Of a stretch of 64,000 bases of DNA, positions 44,875 to 54,727 are shown piece after piece. The stretch comes from JAITWN01 sp964581365 (GTDB lineage Bacteria; Pseudomonadota; Gammaproteobacteria; SZUA-140), in contig CAZOOF010000002.1 of the NCBI GenBank assembly GCA_964581365.1, positions 62,001-126,000 on the forward strand, given 5' to 3'. A model generated the notes under the pieces. The model had not been told where the DNA came from and did not search any database. It saw nothing but the letters and a program-made list of their open reading frames with translations. The number at the start of each line of letters is the position of its first letter. Position 1 is the stretch's first letter. A program made the translations under genes and the position numbers.

Positions 44875-45815
44875 CCATCGGTGCCGAACAGCGCCAGGGC
44901 GCGCAGGCAGCGGTTACGGTGCGCGCCTCCGCTCCCAAGCCCGATGCTCACACCAGGAAGACGCAGGCCATAGCGCCGGCTTGCTGCCTCTGCATCCAGT
45001 ACCTCGCGGCACAGCCGCGACAGGCGCTCTTCGGTATCGAAACCGCGATGCGCGTCCCAATCGAGCCAGCGTTCGTTCCGATCGCTGCCGCCGAACTCCT
45101 TGTTGAGCATCGCGCCGGAGCGGGCCGCTGCCTTCCAGTCGACGTGCCTGGGTGGATCTCCCGGAGTCCAAGCGCGGTGACCAATAAAATCGTCAGCTTC
45201 GGCGCTCCGGTTGTGCTCATTGCGCCGCAGATCGGCGGGCGCCGCCGGGCCGGGGTAGACGATGATGCTGCACGGGTAGTGCAGGTAGGCTCGCGCGCAG
45301 AACAGGCCGAGCGGGTAGCGGCTGTGGACCTCAAGACGCCCGAGTTCGAGCGATCCTCGCCGGCTGGCGCGCACTTCGATGCTTACTGTGCTGGAGCGGC
45401 CATTGAACCAGGCGGAGTCCCCCTGCCCGCGGCGCAGACCAATGGCGCGGCGTGCTTGCGTACCGGCATCGACGGCGATATCGAATCTTGCCATCTCGCC
45501 GCAGAACACCGGCGGACAGCGGGCCGGGCGCAGCGTGATGCCGGCAATGTTCCGATAGGTCCGAACAAGGCCGACCAGCCCTGTAGCGATGAGCAGGAAC
45601 GTCAGCAGAAAAGCCAGGTTGTTGTTGTAGTTGGCAGCACCCACCAGCATGAGCGCCGTCATGCCACCAAAGAGCAGTCCCTGGGCCGTGGGCACGATGA
45701 ATATGCGCTTGTATCCCAGCGTTACCGCCTTGTCGAGCCGGGTTCGATGGCGGCGACGATCGATGTTCAGCCAGCGCTGCAGCCGATGGGGCAGAGTGAT
45801 GACGGAGAACGGCAT
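44871..45815 (-). CDS. DUF58-domain protein
   Basis: A 314-residue protein with two N-terminal membrane helices (about 35-75, 'GLLFGGMTALMLVGAANYNN' and the next) and a DUF58 domain carrying a von Willebrand A-like part. The family signature is 'GHRAWTPGDPPRHVDWKAAARSG' (cited by its position near 215-240). 'SRYPLGLFCARAYLHYP' is another conserved block. Function is unknown; DUF58 proteins partner MoxR ATPases. It lies between moxR (8-base gap) and tgpA (4-base overlap). Confidence 0.92.
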   Translation of the reverse strand: MPFSVITLPHRLQRWLNIDRRRHRTRLDKAVTLGYKRIFIVPTAQGLLFGGMTALMLVGAANYNNNLAFLLTFLLIATGLVGLVRTYRNIAGITLRPARCPPVFCGEMARFDIAVDAGTQARRAIGLRRGQGDSAWFNGRSSTVSIEVRASRRGSLELGRLEVHSRYPLGLFCARAYLHYPCSIIVYPGPAAPADLRRNEHNRSAEADDFIGHRAWTPGDPPRHVDWKAAARSGAMLNKEFGGSDRNERWLDWDAHRGFDTEERLSRLCREVLDAEAASRRYGLRLPGVSIGLGSGGAHRNRCLRALALFGTDG

Positions 45816-45823
45816 CGCTTCGA

Positions 45824-46771
45824 TCAGGGAATGGAAACCGAAAGCAGGCGCGTGAGAGCTTCATTTCCCTCGGATCCGGCATCGCTGTCGCTTACCAGGC
45901 GATGCTCTGCCACCGCCGGCAGCACCGCCTGTACATCCTCCGGCAGCACATGGTTCCGTCCGTCTATCAGTGCCCAGGCCTGGGCGCAACGCAGCAAACC
46001 CAAGCCGGCGCGGGGCGAGAGACCCTGGCGGAAGACGGAATCCTCTCGGGTGAAACGAAGCAATGCCTGGACATAATCGATGAGCGCGTCGGAAGCATGC
46101 ACCGCGGGCACCTGCCGCTGCAGTTCGATGACCGTTTGCGGATCGATGAGGGGAGACATCCCGGTCAGGAGTTCGCGGCGGTCGGCGCCGGTCAGGAGTG
46201 CGCGTTCGGCCTCGTGACCGGGATAACCCATCCGAATGCGGAGCAGAAAGCGGTCGAGCTGCGATTCCGGCAGCTCGAAGGTGCCGGTCTGGCGGGCCGG
46301 ATTCCGGGTGGCAATGACGAAGAACGGCTCGGGCAGGCGATGCGGCTCGCCCTCCACCGTTACCTGTCGCTCCTCCATGGCTTCGAGCAGCGCGCTCTGA
46401 GCCTTGGGGGTGGCGCGATTGATCTCGTCGGCGAGTACCAGCTGGGAAAAGATCGGACCGCGATGGAAGCGGAAGCGTCCCTCGGCGGCATCGTAAATCG
46501 AGACGCCAATGATGTCCGATGGCAGCAGGTCGCTGGTGAACTGAATGCGCTGAAATTCCAGGCCAAGTGCTCGTGCCAGCGCATGGGCGAGCGTCGTCTT
46601 TCCCATCCCGGGCTGATCCTCGATCAGCAGATGACCGCGGGCGAGGAAGCCAGCGAGCGCCAGACGTATGATGTTTTCCTTGCCGAGGACGACTGTGGCA
46701 ATGCCGGATACCAGGCCGGCGAGGGTTTCACTGCGGGACGCCGGTGAGGCAGCTGTCGTCGGATGGGGCAT
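45824..46771 (-). CDS. MoxR-family AAA+ ATPase
   Basis: A 315-residue AAA+ ATPase thought to act as a chaperone for VWA-domain partners such as the adjacent DUF58 protein. Walker A is 'EDQPGMGKTTLAHALA' (about 52-67), Walker B 'LVLADEINRATPKAQSALLE' and sensor 1 'FFVIATRNPARQTG'. 'MEERQVTVEGEPHRLPEPF' is typical of MoxR. The C-terminal lid contains 'LSPRAGLGLLRCAQAWAL'. It is the first gene of the MoxR-DUF58-TgpA unit and is divergent from mnmG. Confidence 0.95.
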   Translation of the reverse strand: MPHPTTAASPASRSETLAGLVSGIATVVLGKENIIRLALAGFLARGHLLIEDQPGMGKTTLAHALARALGLEFQRIQFTSDLLPSDIIGVSIYDAAEGRFRFHRGPIFSQLVLADEINRATPKAQSALLEAMEERQVTVEGEPHRLPEPFFVIATRNPARQTGTFELPESQLDRFLLRIRMGYPGHEAERALLTGADRRELLTGMSPLIDPQTVIELQRQVPAVHASDALIDYVQALLRFTREDSVFRQGLSPRAGLGLLRCAQAWALIDGRNHVLPEDVQAVLPAVAEHRLVSDSDAGSEGNEALTRLLSVSIP

Positions 46772-46776
46772 CTCTA

Positions 46777-46803
46777 TTTACAACTCATTGATTTTGGTAT
46801 GAT
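46777..46803 (+). promoter_or_regulatory. predicted extended -10 promoter upstream of mnmG
   Basis: TGG-TATGAT (46795-46803) forms an extended -10, with TTTACA (46777-46782) 15 bases upstream as a weak -35. It lies about 70 bases before the mnmG ATG in the divergent gap with moxR. Confidence 0.45.
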
Positions 46804-46873
46804 GTGCGCAATTCTTCGAACGGCACATCATCCTTTCCCTATAACGGCCGCGCGCGGCCCGACTTTATCCGAG

Positions 46874-48759
46874 ATGCAGTACGGCGAAAGATTCGACGTC
46901 ATCGTGGTCGGTGGCGGTCATGCCGGTGTCGAAGCGGCGCTTGCCGCTGCACGCGCTGGCGCCCGCACCCTGCTGCTCACGCACAGTATCGACACGCTCG
47001 GCCAGATGAGCTGCAATCCGGCCATCGGCGGCATCGGCAAGGGCCATCTGGTGCGCGAGATCGATGCCTTGGGCGGATTGATGGGGCGGGCCACCGATCG
47101 ATCCGGAATTCATTTCCGGGTGCTCAATGCCAGCAAGGGGCCGGCGGTGCGCGCGACGCGGGCTCAGGCGGACCGTGTGCTTTATCGCCAGGCGGTACGG
47201 CATGCGATCGAGCATCAGCCTGGACTGAGCGTGTTCCAGCAGGCGGTGGACGACCTGTTGATCGCCGATGGCCGAGTGAGCGGCGTGGTCACGCGGATGG
47301 GGCTCCGCTTCCATGCCCCCGCGGTCGTGCTGACGGTCGGAACCTTCCTGGCCGGTCGCATACATATCGGTCAGGCGCAGCAGGCCGGCGGACGGGCCGG
47401 CGAAGCGCCGGCGGAACGGCTGGCGGAGCGCCTGCGGGAGCTGCCATTCGGTGTCGGACGGCTCAAGACGGGCACTCCTCCGCGCCTGGATGGCCGCACC
47501 CTGGATTATGCGCGTCTGCGCGAACAAGCGGGTGACGAGCCCCGACCGGTGTTTTCCTTCATGGGTTCTCCGGCAGATCATCCGCGCCAGATTTCCTGTT
47601 ACATCACAGCTACTTGTGAACGAACTCACGACATCATCCGCGGTGGTCTCGACCGCTCACCTCTCTATGGGGGAGCCATCGTCGGTGCCGGTCCGCGCTA
47701 TTGCCCATCGATCGAGGACAAAGTAGTCCGCTTCGCCGATCGGGTTTNNNNNNNNNNGAAGGCCTGGATACCACCGAGGTGTATCCCAACGGCATATCGA
47801 CCAGCCTCCCCTTCGATGTCCAGATCGATCTGGTGCGCTCCATCCCCGGATTCGAACGAGCTCACATCACACGGCCGGGATACGCCATAGAGTACGACTT
47901 CTTCGATCCACGCGGCTTGCGCCATACCTTGGAGACCCAGAGCGTCTCCGGGCTGTATTTCGCCGGCCAGATCAACGGCACCACCGGCTATGAGGAGGCG
48001 GCTGCCCAGGGACTGATCGCGGGCCTCAACGCCGCGCGCCAGGCATCCGGGCTCGAACCCTGGTATCCGCGCCGGGACCAGGCATATATAGGTGTGCTCA
48101 TCGATGATCTGGTGACCCGCGGGACCAGCGAGCCGTATCGCATGTTCACCAGCCGCGCCGAATACCGGCTGCTGTTGCGGGAGGATAATGCCGATCTGCG
48201 CCTGACCCCGATCGGTCGCGAGCTGGGTCTGGTCGATGACCAGCGTTTTGCCCGGTTCGAGGCGCGTCGTGAAATGATCGAGCGTGAGCAGTCGCGCCTT
48301 GGTTCGGTGTGGGTGCGGCCCGGGACCGAGGCTGCGCAGGTGGCCGAAGCGGTTCTCGGCGGCCCCTTGTCGCGTGAACAGACACTGATGGATTTGCTGC
48401 GTCGACCCGGAGTCGGCTATCGGGAGTTGATGAACATTCCCGGCGCCTCTCCTGGCGTGACGGATGACAGCGTCATCGCGCAGCTCGAGATTCAGGCACG
48501 TTACGCGGGTTATATCGAGCGGCAACAGGACGAGATCGCCCGCCAGCGCCGCCACGAGGAAACTCTCCTGCCCGAGAACATCGATTACGCGGCGATCAGC
48601 GGATTGTCCAACGAGGTCCGGCAGAAACTCGCCGAGGTCAGGCCGGGTACCATCGGTCAGGCCGCGCGCATTCCGGGTATCACTCCAGCCGCGGTATCGC
48701 TGCTGCTCCTGCATCTGAAGAAGCTGGCGCTGTCGAAGCCGTCCAGACTCAGCGCCTGA
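46874..48759 (+). CDS. mnmG: tRNA uridine-5-carboxymethylaminomethyl modification enzyme MnmG (interrupted by N gap)
   Basis: The FAD-dependent partner of MnmE in U34 wobble modification. The FAD-binding start is 'FDVIVVGGGHAGVEAALAAA', and 'GQMSCNPAIGGIGKGHLVRE', 'GRLKTGTPPRLDGRTLDY' and 'FAGQINGTTGYEEAAAQG' are diagnostic. The ATG at 46874 fits the family; earlier starts are not homologous. Ten N at 47748-47757 fall between 'EDKVVRFADR' and 'EGLDTTEVYPNG', and the frames on the two sides differ. Both halves are otherwise perfect, so the gene is probably intact and the gap length is arbitrary. Confidence 0.93.
47748..47757. other. assembly gap (10 N) inside mnmG
   Basis: A run of ten unknown bases. 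Ten bases do not keep the mnmG frame; a length of 2 modulo 3 is needed. From my recollection of E. coli MnmG about eight codons (an HQIFLEP-like segment) are missing, which predicts about 23 bases. Confidence 0.97.
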
Positions 48760-48767
48760 CCGGTAAG

Positions 48768-49313
48768 GTGAATCCTCTGCTCCGCAATCTGGATAGTTTC
48801 GCGCGCGCGGCGGATGCGGTCGCGGAATGGACTGGCCGCCTGACGGCCTGGCTGGTGCTGCTGCTGGTGCTGGTCATCGTCTGGGACGTGACCATGCGCT
48901 ATCTTTTCCAGAGCGGGTCGATCATGCTGCAGGAGCTGGAATGGCATCTGTTCGCGCTGATTTTCCTGCTCGGCGCCGCATACACGCTGCGCCACGATGG
49001 TCACGTGCGGGTCGATGTGCTGCTGCGCAATGCGCGCGTCGGTCCCCGTGGTCGCGCCCTCGTCGATCTGCTCGGAACCCTCCTCTTCCTGGTGCCGTTC
49101 TGCCTGTTGGTGATCATCGGCAGCGTTCCGTTTGTCGAGGCAAGCTACAGCTTTGGTGAGCGCTCACCGGATCCGGGCGGTCTGCCATACCGGTTTTTAC
49201 TCAAGGCGGCGATTCCGCTTGGCTTCAGCTTGCTGCTGCTGCAGGGGCTGGCCATGATCGCGCGCAATCTGCGCATTCTGTGCGGTCCTGAGTCCGGGGA
49301 GAGAGCGCGCTGA
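48768..49313 (+). CDS. TRAP transporter small permease DctQ
   Basis: A 181-residue small permease of a tripartite ATP-independent periplasmic transporter, with four membrane helices (about 23-43, 60-77, 98-118, 145-163). Family text is 'VIVWDVTMRYLF', 'SIMLQELEWHLFALIFLLGA' and 'LRHDGHVRVDVL'. The start is GTG at 48768, nine bases after mnmG. Its stop overlaps the dctM start by one base. Na+-driven uptake of an organic acid is the usual role. Confidence 0.92.
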   Translation: MNPLLRNLDSFARAADAVAEWTGRLTAWLVLLLVLVIVWDVTMRYLFQSGSIMLQELEWHLFALIFLLGAAYTLRHDGHVRVDVLLRNARVGPRGRALVDLLGTLLFLVPFCLLVIIGSVPFVEASYSFGERSPDPGGLPYRFLLKAAIPLGFSLLLLQGLAMIARNLRILCGPESGERAR

Positions 49314-50638
49314 TGGAAATGGAGCACTGGGCTCTGGTGATGTTCGCCGCCCTGATGGCCCTGCTCATGCTGGGCTATCCGGTCGCTTTCACTCTCGGTG
49401 CCGTGGCGCTGGGATTCGGCGCGGTGTTCCTCGGCTGGGGGTTCTTCGATCTGCTCCCGATGCGCATCTGGGGCATCATGACCAATTTCACGCTGCTCGC
49501 CGTGCCTCTTTTCGTGTTCATGGGGCTGGTGCTGGAAAAGACCGGAATGGCGGCGCGTCTGATCGAAAGCTGCGGCATGCTGTTCGGGCGTCGTCGCGGC
49601 GGGCTGGCGGTATCAATCGTACTCATCGGGACACTGCTTGCGGCATCGACCGGCGTGGTCGGCGCGACAGTGGTCGCCATGGGCGTGATCGCCATGCCAA
49701 TCCTGCTGCGCCATCGTTACGATCCGGCATTCGCCGCCGGTGTCGTCGCTTCCTCGGGTACGCTGGGACAGATCATCCCGCCGAGCGTCATCCTCATCCT
49801 GCTCGGCGACGTCGTGGGCGTGGCGGTCGGCGAGCTCTTCATGGCGGCGCTGGTGCCGGGCATGCTGCTGGTCGGACTGTATCTGACTTATATCCTGGCG
49901 ATCGCCTGGCTGCGTCCGGAGCGGGCGCCCGCCATCGAGCACGATGCAAGCCAAGAGCATTCCGTGCCCGGACTCCTGCGGGACATGCTCCCGCCGCTGG
50001 TGCTGGTGATCGCCGTGCTTGGTTCGATCTTTTTCGGCATCGCTTCTCCGACGGAGTCAGCCGCCATCGGCGCGCTCGGGGCGCTGCTGCTGGGACTCAT
50101 CAGTCGGAGCCTGACGCTGCAAGGGCTGAAAGAAGCGATGCAGCACACGGTGCGCCTCACCAGCATGGTCTTTCTGATTCTCATCGGCGCCACGGCATTC
50201 GGTCTGGTATTTCGTGGCATGGGGGGAGACATGCTGGTCGAGCAGATCATGACGGCTCTGCCGGGTGGGGTCTGGGGTTTCCTGGTGCTCAGCATGCTGC
50301 TGGTGTTCGTGCTCGGCTTCTTTCTCGACTTCCTTGAGATCTGCTTCATCGTGGTGCCGATTCTGGCACCGATAGCCATTCTGATGGGGATCGATCCGAT
50401 CTGGTTCGCGGTGCTGATCGCAGTGAACCTGCAGACGTCCTTTCTGACGCCGCCGTTTGGTTTCTCCCTGTTCTACCTGAAGGCATCTGCTCCGCCCGAG
50501 CTCACTATCCAGCACATTTACCGTGGAGCGCTGCCCTTCGTCGGGCTGCAGCTGCTGGCGCTGGGTATCATCATGGCGTTTCCGCAGGTTGCGCTATGGC
50601 TGCCGGAGCTGATGAACCGGCTGCAGGGGTTCAGCTGA
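49313..50638 (+). CDS. TRAP transporter large permease DctM
   Basis: A 441-residue large permease with about twelve membrane segments. DctM blocks: 'MGYPVAFTLGAVAL'-like 'LGYPVAFTLGAVALGFGAV', 'STGVVGATVVAMGVIAMPIL', 'GTLGQIIPPSVILILLGDV', and 'LQTSFLTPPFGFSLFYLKA'. It forms the transport pathway with DctQ and receives substrate from a DctP protein. The subfamily resembles transporters associated with TakP/mannitol-chloroaromatic-type DctP. It is coupled to dctQ and convergent with dctP. Confidence 0.94.
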   Translation: MEMEHWALVMFAALMALLMLGYPVAFTLGAVALGFGAVFLGWGFFDLLPMRIWGIMTNFTLLAVPLFVFMGLVLEKTGMAARLIESCGMLFGRRRGGLAVSIVLIGTLLAASTGVVGATVVAMGVIAMPILLRHRYDPAFAAGVVASSGTLGQIIPPSVILILLGDVVGVAVGELFMAALVPGMLLVGLYLTYILAIAWLRPERAPAIEHDASQEHSVPGLLRDMLPPLVLVIAVLGSIFFGIASPTESAAIGALGALLLGLISRSLTLQGLKEAMQHTVRLTSMVFLILIGATAFGLVFRGMGGDMLVEQIMTALPGGVWGFLVLSMLLVFVLGFFLDFLEICFIVVPILAPIAILMGIDPIWFAVLIAVNLQTSFLTPPFGFSLFYLKASAPPELTIQHIYRGALPFVGLQLLALGIIMAFPQVALWLPELMNRLQGFS

Positions 50639-50648
50639 GCGAAGGGAC

Positions 50649-50669
50649 AAGGGGCGATCCGCGCCCCTT
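50649..50669. terminator. hairpin between convergent dctM and dctP
   Basis: AAGGGGCG (50649-50656) pairs with CGCCCCTT (50662-50669) around a 5-base loop. It lies ten bases after the dctM stop and about 57 bases from the dctP stop. The flanking T-runs are short, so it may act weakly in both directions. Confidence 0.4.
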
Positions 50670-50725
50670 CGGGGATGCTGCTCTATGGAGATGACGGCGC
50701 GCAGGCGCTCCGTCATCCCGCCTCG

Positions 50726-51802
50726 TCACAGAGCGCGCGCGCGCGCGAAGGCCTGTTCCGAAATCTGGGCCCAGGCGTCATTGTTGCGCATGAATGCGGA
50801 GTAGTGTTCGCGGACCTTGCGGAATACCGGATCGCGGGCCGCGTCTTCGTCCAGCGAGTCCTGGGTATGCTTGCGCAGCGCGACCAGCACGTCGTCGGGG
50901 AACTCCAGAACCTCGACCCTGTGCTTGGTGCGCAGGGTTTCCAGCGCTTCCAAATTCCGGGTCTCGAACTCCGACAGCATCAGCAGGTTGCTCGACTTGG
51001 CGACCGTTTCGACGATGAGCTGCAGATCCGCGGGCAGTGACTCCCAGGCGCGCTTGTTCACGATCATTTCCATTACTGCCCCCGGCTCCTGCCAGCCCGG
51101 GCCATAGTAATGACGCGCGGCCCGATACAGGCCAAGGCGCAGATCGTGGAACGGACCCACCCATTCCGCGGCGTCGACGGTGCCACGCTCGAGCGCGGTA
51201 TAGATCTCGCCTCCGGCAAGCAGAACCGGGTTGACGCCGATCCGCGACATCACCTTGCCGCCGAGTCCGGGGACGCGCATCTTCAGGCCTTTGAGGTCCG
51301 CCAGCGACTCGATGGGTTTGCGGAACCAGCCTGCCATCTGCACGCCGGTATTGCCCATCGGGAATGGAACCAGGTTGTAGGGGGCGTAGACCTCGCGCCA
51401 CAGCTCGAGACCGCCGCCGCTGTACAGCCAGGCATTCATGCCCTGAGCGTTCATGCCGAACGGGACCGCGGTAAAAAACTGCGCCGCCGGAATCTTGCCG
51501 GCCCAGTAGTACGCCGCGCCGTGCCCCATTTCCACCACGCCCTGGGAAACGGCATCGAAGCTCTGCAGCGGAGGCACCAGCTCGCCGCCCGCGAACGCCT
51601 GGATGTTGAGGCGGCCACCGCTCATGCGCCGCACTTCGTCGGCGAAGCGGCGTACCGTCTCCTGGAAGATCGGAAAATTCGGCGGCCAGGTCGTCACCAG
51701 GCGCCAGTTGAATCGCTTGTTCTGGGCGCGGGCTACCGGAATTCCCGTCCCTGCCAGCAAAGTGCCGGCGCCGAGGCCGGCGAGCAGTCTTCGTCTTTTC
51801 AT
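50726..51802 (-). CDS. TRAP transporter substrate-binding protein DctP
   Basis: A 358-residue periplasmic solute-binding protein. The N-terminal signal has a twin-Arg-like 'MKRRRLLAGLGAG' and a cleavage-like 'VARAQ' near residue 26. The family blocks are 'LVTTWPPNFPIFQETVRRFA', 'LKGLKMRVPGLGGKVMSRIG' with the substrate carboxylate-clamping Arg, and 'ALERGTVDAAEWVGPFHDL'. This resembles the TakP (2-oxo acid) subgroup, so an alpha-keto acid or similar anion is a reasonable guess. It faces the dctQM pair on the other strand. Confidence 0.93.
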   Translation of the reverse strand: MKRRRLLAGLGAGTLLAGTGIPVARAQNKRFNWRLVTTWPPNFPIFQETVRRFADEVRRMSGGRLNIQAFAGGELVPPLQSFDAVSQGVVEMGHGAAYYWAGKIPAAQFFTAVPFGMNAQGMNAWLYSGGGLELWREVYAPYNLVPFPMGNTGVQMAGWFRKPIESLADLKGLKMRVPGLGGKVMSRIGVNPVLLAGGEIYTALERGTVDAAEWVGPFHDLRLGLYRAARHYYGPGWQEPGAVMEMIVNKRAWESLPADLQLIVETVAKSSNLLMLSEFETRNLEALETLRTKHRVEVLEFPDDVLVALRKHTQDSLDEDAARDPVFRKVREHYSAFMRNNDAWAQISEQAFARARAL

Positions 51803-51851
51803 GGCCGACAGCTTACAGAAAGAGGCTGACCGGGTAAACGCGAGCGGCCAG

Positions 51852-54698
51852 TCACGAGGACATCATGCTCGCCGCATACTCGTCGCCGAGCCCCGCGAGC
51901 GCCAGATTCAGCCGGTCCTCGATCTGTCGCTTGTACTCGAGATAGTGCACCGTCTGCAGCCGTTCCGTGGCCTTGGCGCCGACGAGCTCAGGGGCCAGAT
52001 CGATATCGGTAATGTGGATCGGGTAGCGCTTGCCGCTCTTGCGCCGTTCCATAATGAACTCGGCCACCACGCTGTACAGCCGGCTCCCGAACTCGATGGA
52101 GGAGAACTCCCGGTCGTCGATGTAAATCGTGAAGCGGGGTTCCCCCTGGTCGCTCAGGGAGGTAATGACCTGGATCTCGAGCACCGGGGCATCATCCGCG
52201 GCCGGATCTTCCTGGAATGCCGCGAGCAGGCTCTTACCATGGTATCGCTTGTAGCCCTGGTAAACCTCCACGTTCCGTGCTCCGGCGCTCGCCGAACGGC
52301 CGGCTGCGGGCTGCATGTCCTGTCGCGCGGCGACCGCGGCGAGAAAGCGGCGATACTGCCGGATCAGCATATGCAGCGCCACCTTGGGAGCGCGACGGCA
52401 GAACAGCGAGCCCCGCTCGTCCAGAAAGTACAGATATACCGCCTGATTCTCCTCCACACAGAATATCTGTACCGTATCCGGCTTGTTGTTGTGAAAGATG
52501 AGCGGAAGAATATCGTGGCTCAGCGCATGACGATCAATCACCACCGGACGGAATTCCTTGACCGGCTCCGACAGGTGACGCAACAGCTCGTTATGCGAAT
52601 CGATGCGTCTCCAGACCAGCTGCTCGTTCTCCAGCGAGAGCAGATAGTATCTGTTGCCGACCAGGAGCACGTACCGCGCCGCCAGGCGATACGGACTGTC
52701 GGAGTAGTAGCAATTCATGACATCGGAAAACAGCTCTTCAACCCGGCGGACGGCCGACATGCTCTGTGCCGACGAGAAGCAGTAAGCCCGAATCATGGGT
52801 GGCCTTGGTCCGGTCGGCGGCGCGGCGCGCATGTGCGCCGCCAGCGCCTCCAGGATGCACTCATCGCCCTCATGCGTGAACGCCATCACTTCCTTCCAAC
52901 TCGTCAGAACGATCTGGTCGAGTGAGAGAATGCGGTTCTCGCAGACACCGCCGTAGCTGAGCGCATCGCTCTTGTCACTGGTCAGGTGCTTGCCCTCGCG
53001 CACGCGGGCCGTATCCGGGATGATGCCCACGTTGATGAACACGGCTGCCTGCAGCATGGTTGGAGGTTTCGCCAGCGCTTCAAAACTGGCAGGCTCCAGC
53101 TGAGAAACAGGCAGGATCCGCTCGAGTGCACGCAATATGCCGCGCACGGCGCTCAGGTCCAGGGCGCTGTCGCGGGTGTACAGGGAAATCGCCGTCCGCT
53201 CGTCGATGAGCTGGTTTACATGGCACCAGGCCAGCAGCTCAACCATACTGCGGCATCGCTTGAGCGGGCGATTGCTATCGGTCTCCTCGGCGCTGACCGG
53301 ACCCCGATACAGCGTCCAGCCTCCGCGATCGCGGCTGCCGGTCTGGTGTATCGAAAGGTGCGATTCCCATACGTCATCGGAGATGCCGCGGTTGACGAGG
53401 TCGATCTTGCCCGCCTTGCGTTCGAAGGCGGCGTACAGCTTGCGGCCCAGAATGTTGAGATCGTTCTGATTGATACGGGCCAGCATGTTCTGCAGGCGAC
53501 CGAAGCGCGACAGAGCGTGATAGCTCTGAGTCAGCGCGCGAACCAGGCTGCTTCGTTCCTCCAGCACCTGATGAAGTTTCCAGCGCTTTCGGGTATCGAG
53601 CAGATGCAGATAGCCGTCATTCCAGCCCCAATCCTGAATCAGCTGCTTCATGACATCGCGGCACCAGTCCTCGCGGCTGGCGAGATCCTTTCGGCTCATG
53701 GGCATGCCGACTTTAAAGTAGAAGCATCGCCGCAGGAGCGCAAGCCGGTCTTCATCGCCCTGCGTCAGGAGATAATCCTCGATTTTGCGGTACAGCATGA
53801 TGTAGGGGTCGAGGCGCGTCAGCTCCACCGGCCCGGCATGGACGGCACGCTTGAACTGCAGTGAGAGCAGATTTACTTCCGGATACTCGGCGGCGTAGGT
53901 TTCCATGAGCATGAGCTTCAGCGCCGCCTTGTAGGGCGAATCGATGCTCTTGTAGAGTTGCCACAGAGCTGCACCGAAGAACTCCTCGGCCGGAGCGCGC
54001 GGCAGGCCGCCGAAGTCTATCGTTTCATTGACGCGAATCACGCCATTTCGCAGCAGGCGTTGGGTGTATTCCTCATATCTCCCCTCCTCCTCTGCCGGCA
54101 CCAGCCACCAGATCGGATAGCGGCCGGCGAGCAGAATGCCGGTTCGGTAGAACTCGTCGAGAAGCAGGTGATGCTGCGCGCTGCCGCTGCTTTCGGTGGA
54201 CAGCTCGACGACCTTGCCGCTGCGGAAGTGATCCGCGTTCATGAGGAAAAAGTGAACTTCGAGATCGAAGGTGGCCGCCCACTTTTCCAGGGCCTGGGCC
54301 TTATCCTGCAGATCGGCGATCTGCATCATCGACAGATCGGGAGCGTGGCACAGCCAGACATCGAAATCGCTTCCGGTGGAGTGGGCGACGGTGCCGCTGC
54401 TCCCCATCAGAAACATCGAATGAATGTCGTAACGCGCGAGCGCGCGCTTTTTGTATTTGACGCCGGGCAGCAGCCGGGGAAGCGCCTCGTTCACGCGGCG
54501 GCCTGGTGTGTAGTCGGATATGCCCGTCGGTGTGGCGTCCGATATGTAGCCCGGCAGAGATTCGTGATTGACATGGAACAGGAACGGAAGCAGATCGATC
54601 ACTTCACGCTGACGAGGGCGCAGGCAATCGCCTATCCGCGTCATCCGGTCCCGGTTCAGGGCGAAAAATCTTTGCTTTATTGAGTCATGCTCGGACAT
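51852..54698 (-). CDS. cyaA: class I adenylate cyclase
   Basis: A 948-residue gammaproteobacterial class I adenylate cyclase that makes cAMP. The N-terminal catalytic part has 'FLMGSSGTVAHSTGSDFDVW' (about 110-129, the nucleotidyltransferase GS...DxD motif) and 'ATFDLEVHFFLM'. The C-terminal part, regulated by the phosphotransferase system in E. coli, includes 'MRAAPPTGPRPPMIRAYCFS' and a later domain with 'VEVYQGYKRYHGKS'. The ATG at 54698 was chosen (MSEHDSIKQRFF); upstream in-frame residues look non-coding. A CRP-like site lies about 30 bases upstream. It is longer than the E. coli enzyme (848). Confidence 0.93.
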   Translation of the reverse strand: MSEHDSIKQRFFALNRDRMTRIGDCLRPRQREVIDLLPFLFHVNHESLPGYISDATPTGISDYTPGRRVNEALPRLLPGVKYKKRALARYDIHSMFLMGSSGTVAHSTGSDFDVWLCHAPDLSMMQIADLQDKAQALEKWAATFDLEVHFFLMNADHFRSGKVVELSTESSGSAQHHLLLDEFYRTGILLAGRYPIWWLVPAEEEGRYEEYTQRLLRNGVIRVNETIDFGGLPRAPAEEFFGAALWQLYKSIDSPYKAALKLMLMETYAAEYPEVNLLSLQFKRAVHAGPVELTRLDPYIMLYRKIEDYLLTQGDEDRLALLRRCFYFKVGMPMSRKDLASREDWCRDVMKQLIQDWGWNDGYLHLLDTRKRWKLHQVLEERSSLVRALTQSYHALSRFGRLQNMLARINQNDLNILGRKLYAAFERKAGKIDLVNRGISDDVWESHLSIHQTGSRDRGGWTLYRGPVSAEETDSNRPLKRCRSMVELLAWCHVNQLIDERTAISLYTRDSALDLSAVRGILRALERILPVSQLEPASFEALAKPPTMLQAAVFINVGIIPDTARVREGKHLTSDKSDALSYGGVCENRILSLDQIVLTSWKEVMAFTHEGDECILEALAAHMRAAPPTGPRPPMIRAYCFSSAQSMSAVRRVEELFSDVMNCYYSDSPYRLAARYVLLVGNRYYLLSLENEQLVWRRIDSHNELLRHLSEPVKEFRPVVIDRHALSHDILPLIFHNNKPDTVQIFCVEENQAVYLYFLDERGSLFCRRAPKVALHMLIRQYRRFLAAVAARQDMQPAAGRSASAGARNVEVYQGYKRYHGKSLLAAFQEDPAADDAPVLEIQVITSLSDQGEPRFTIYIDDREFSSIEFGSRLYSVVAEFIMERRKSGKRYPIHITDIDLAPELVGAKATERLQTVHYLEYKRQIEDRLNLALAGLGDEYAASMMSS

Positions 54699-54727
54699 TC
54701 GAGGGTTCCGGTTGGTAGCGCTGGTTC

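Noticed and set aside
46874..48759. mnmG as a pseudogene
   Set aside because: The frame change coincides exactly with the N run and both flanks are intact, so an assembly artefact is the simpler explanation.
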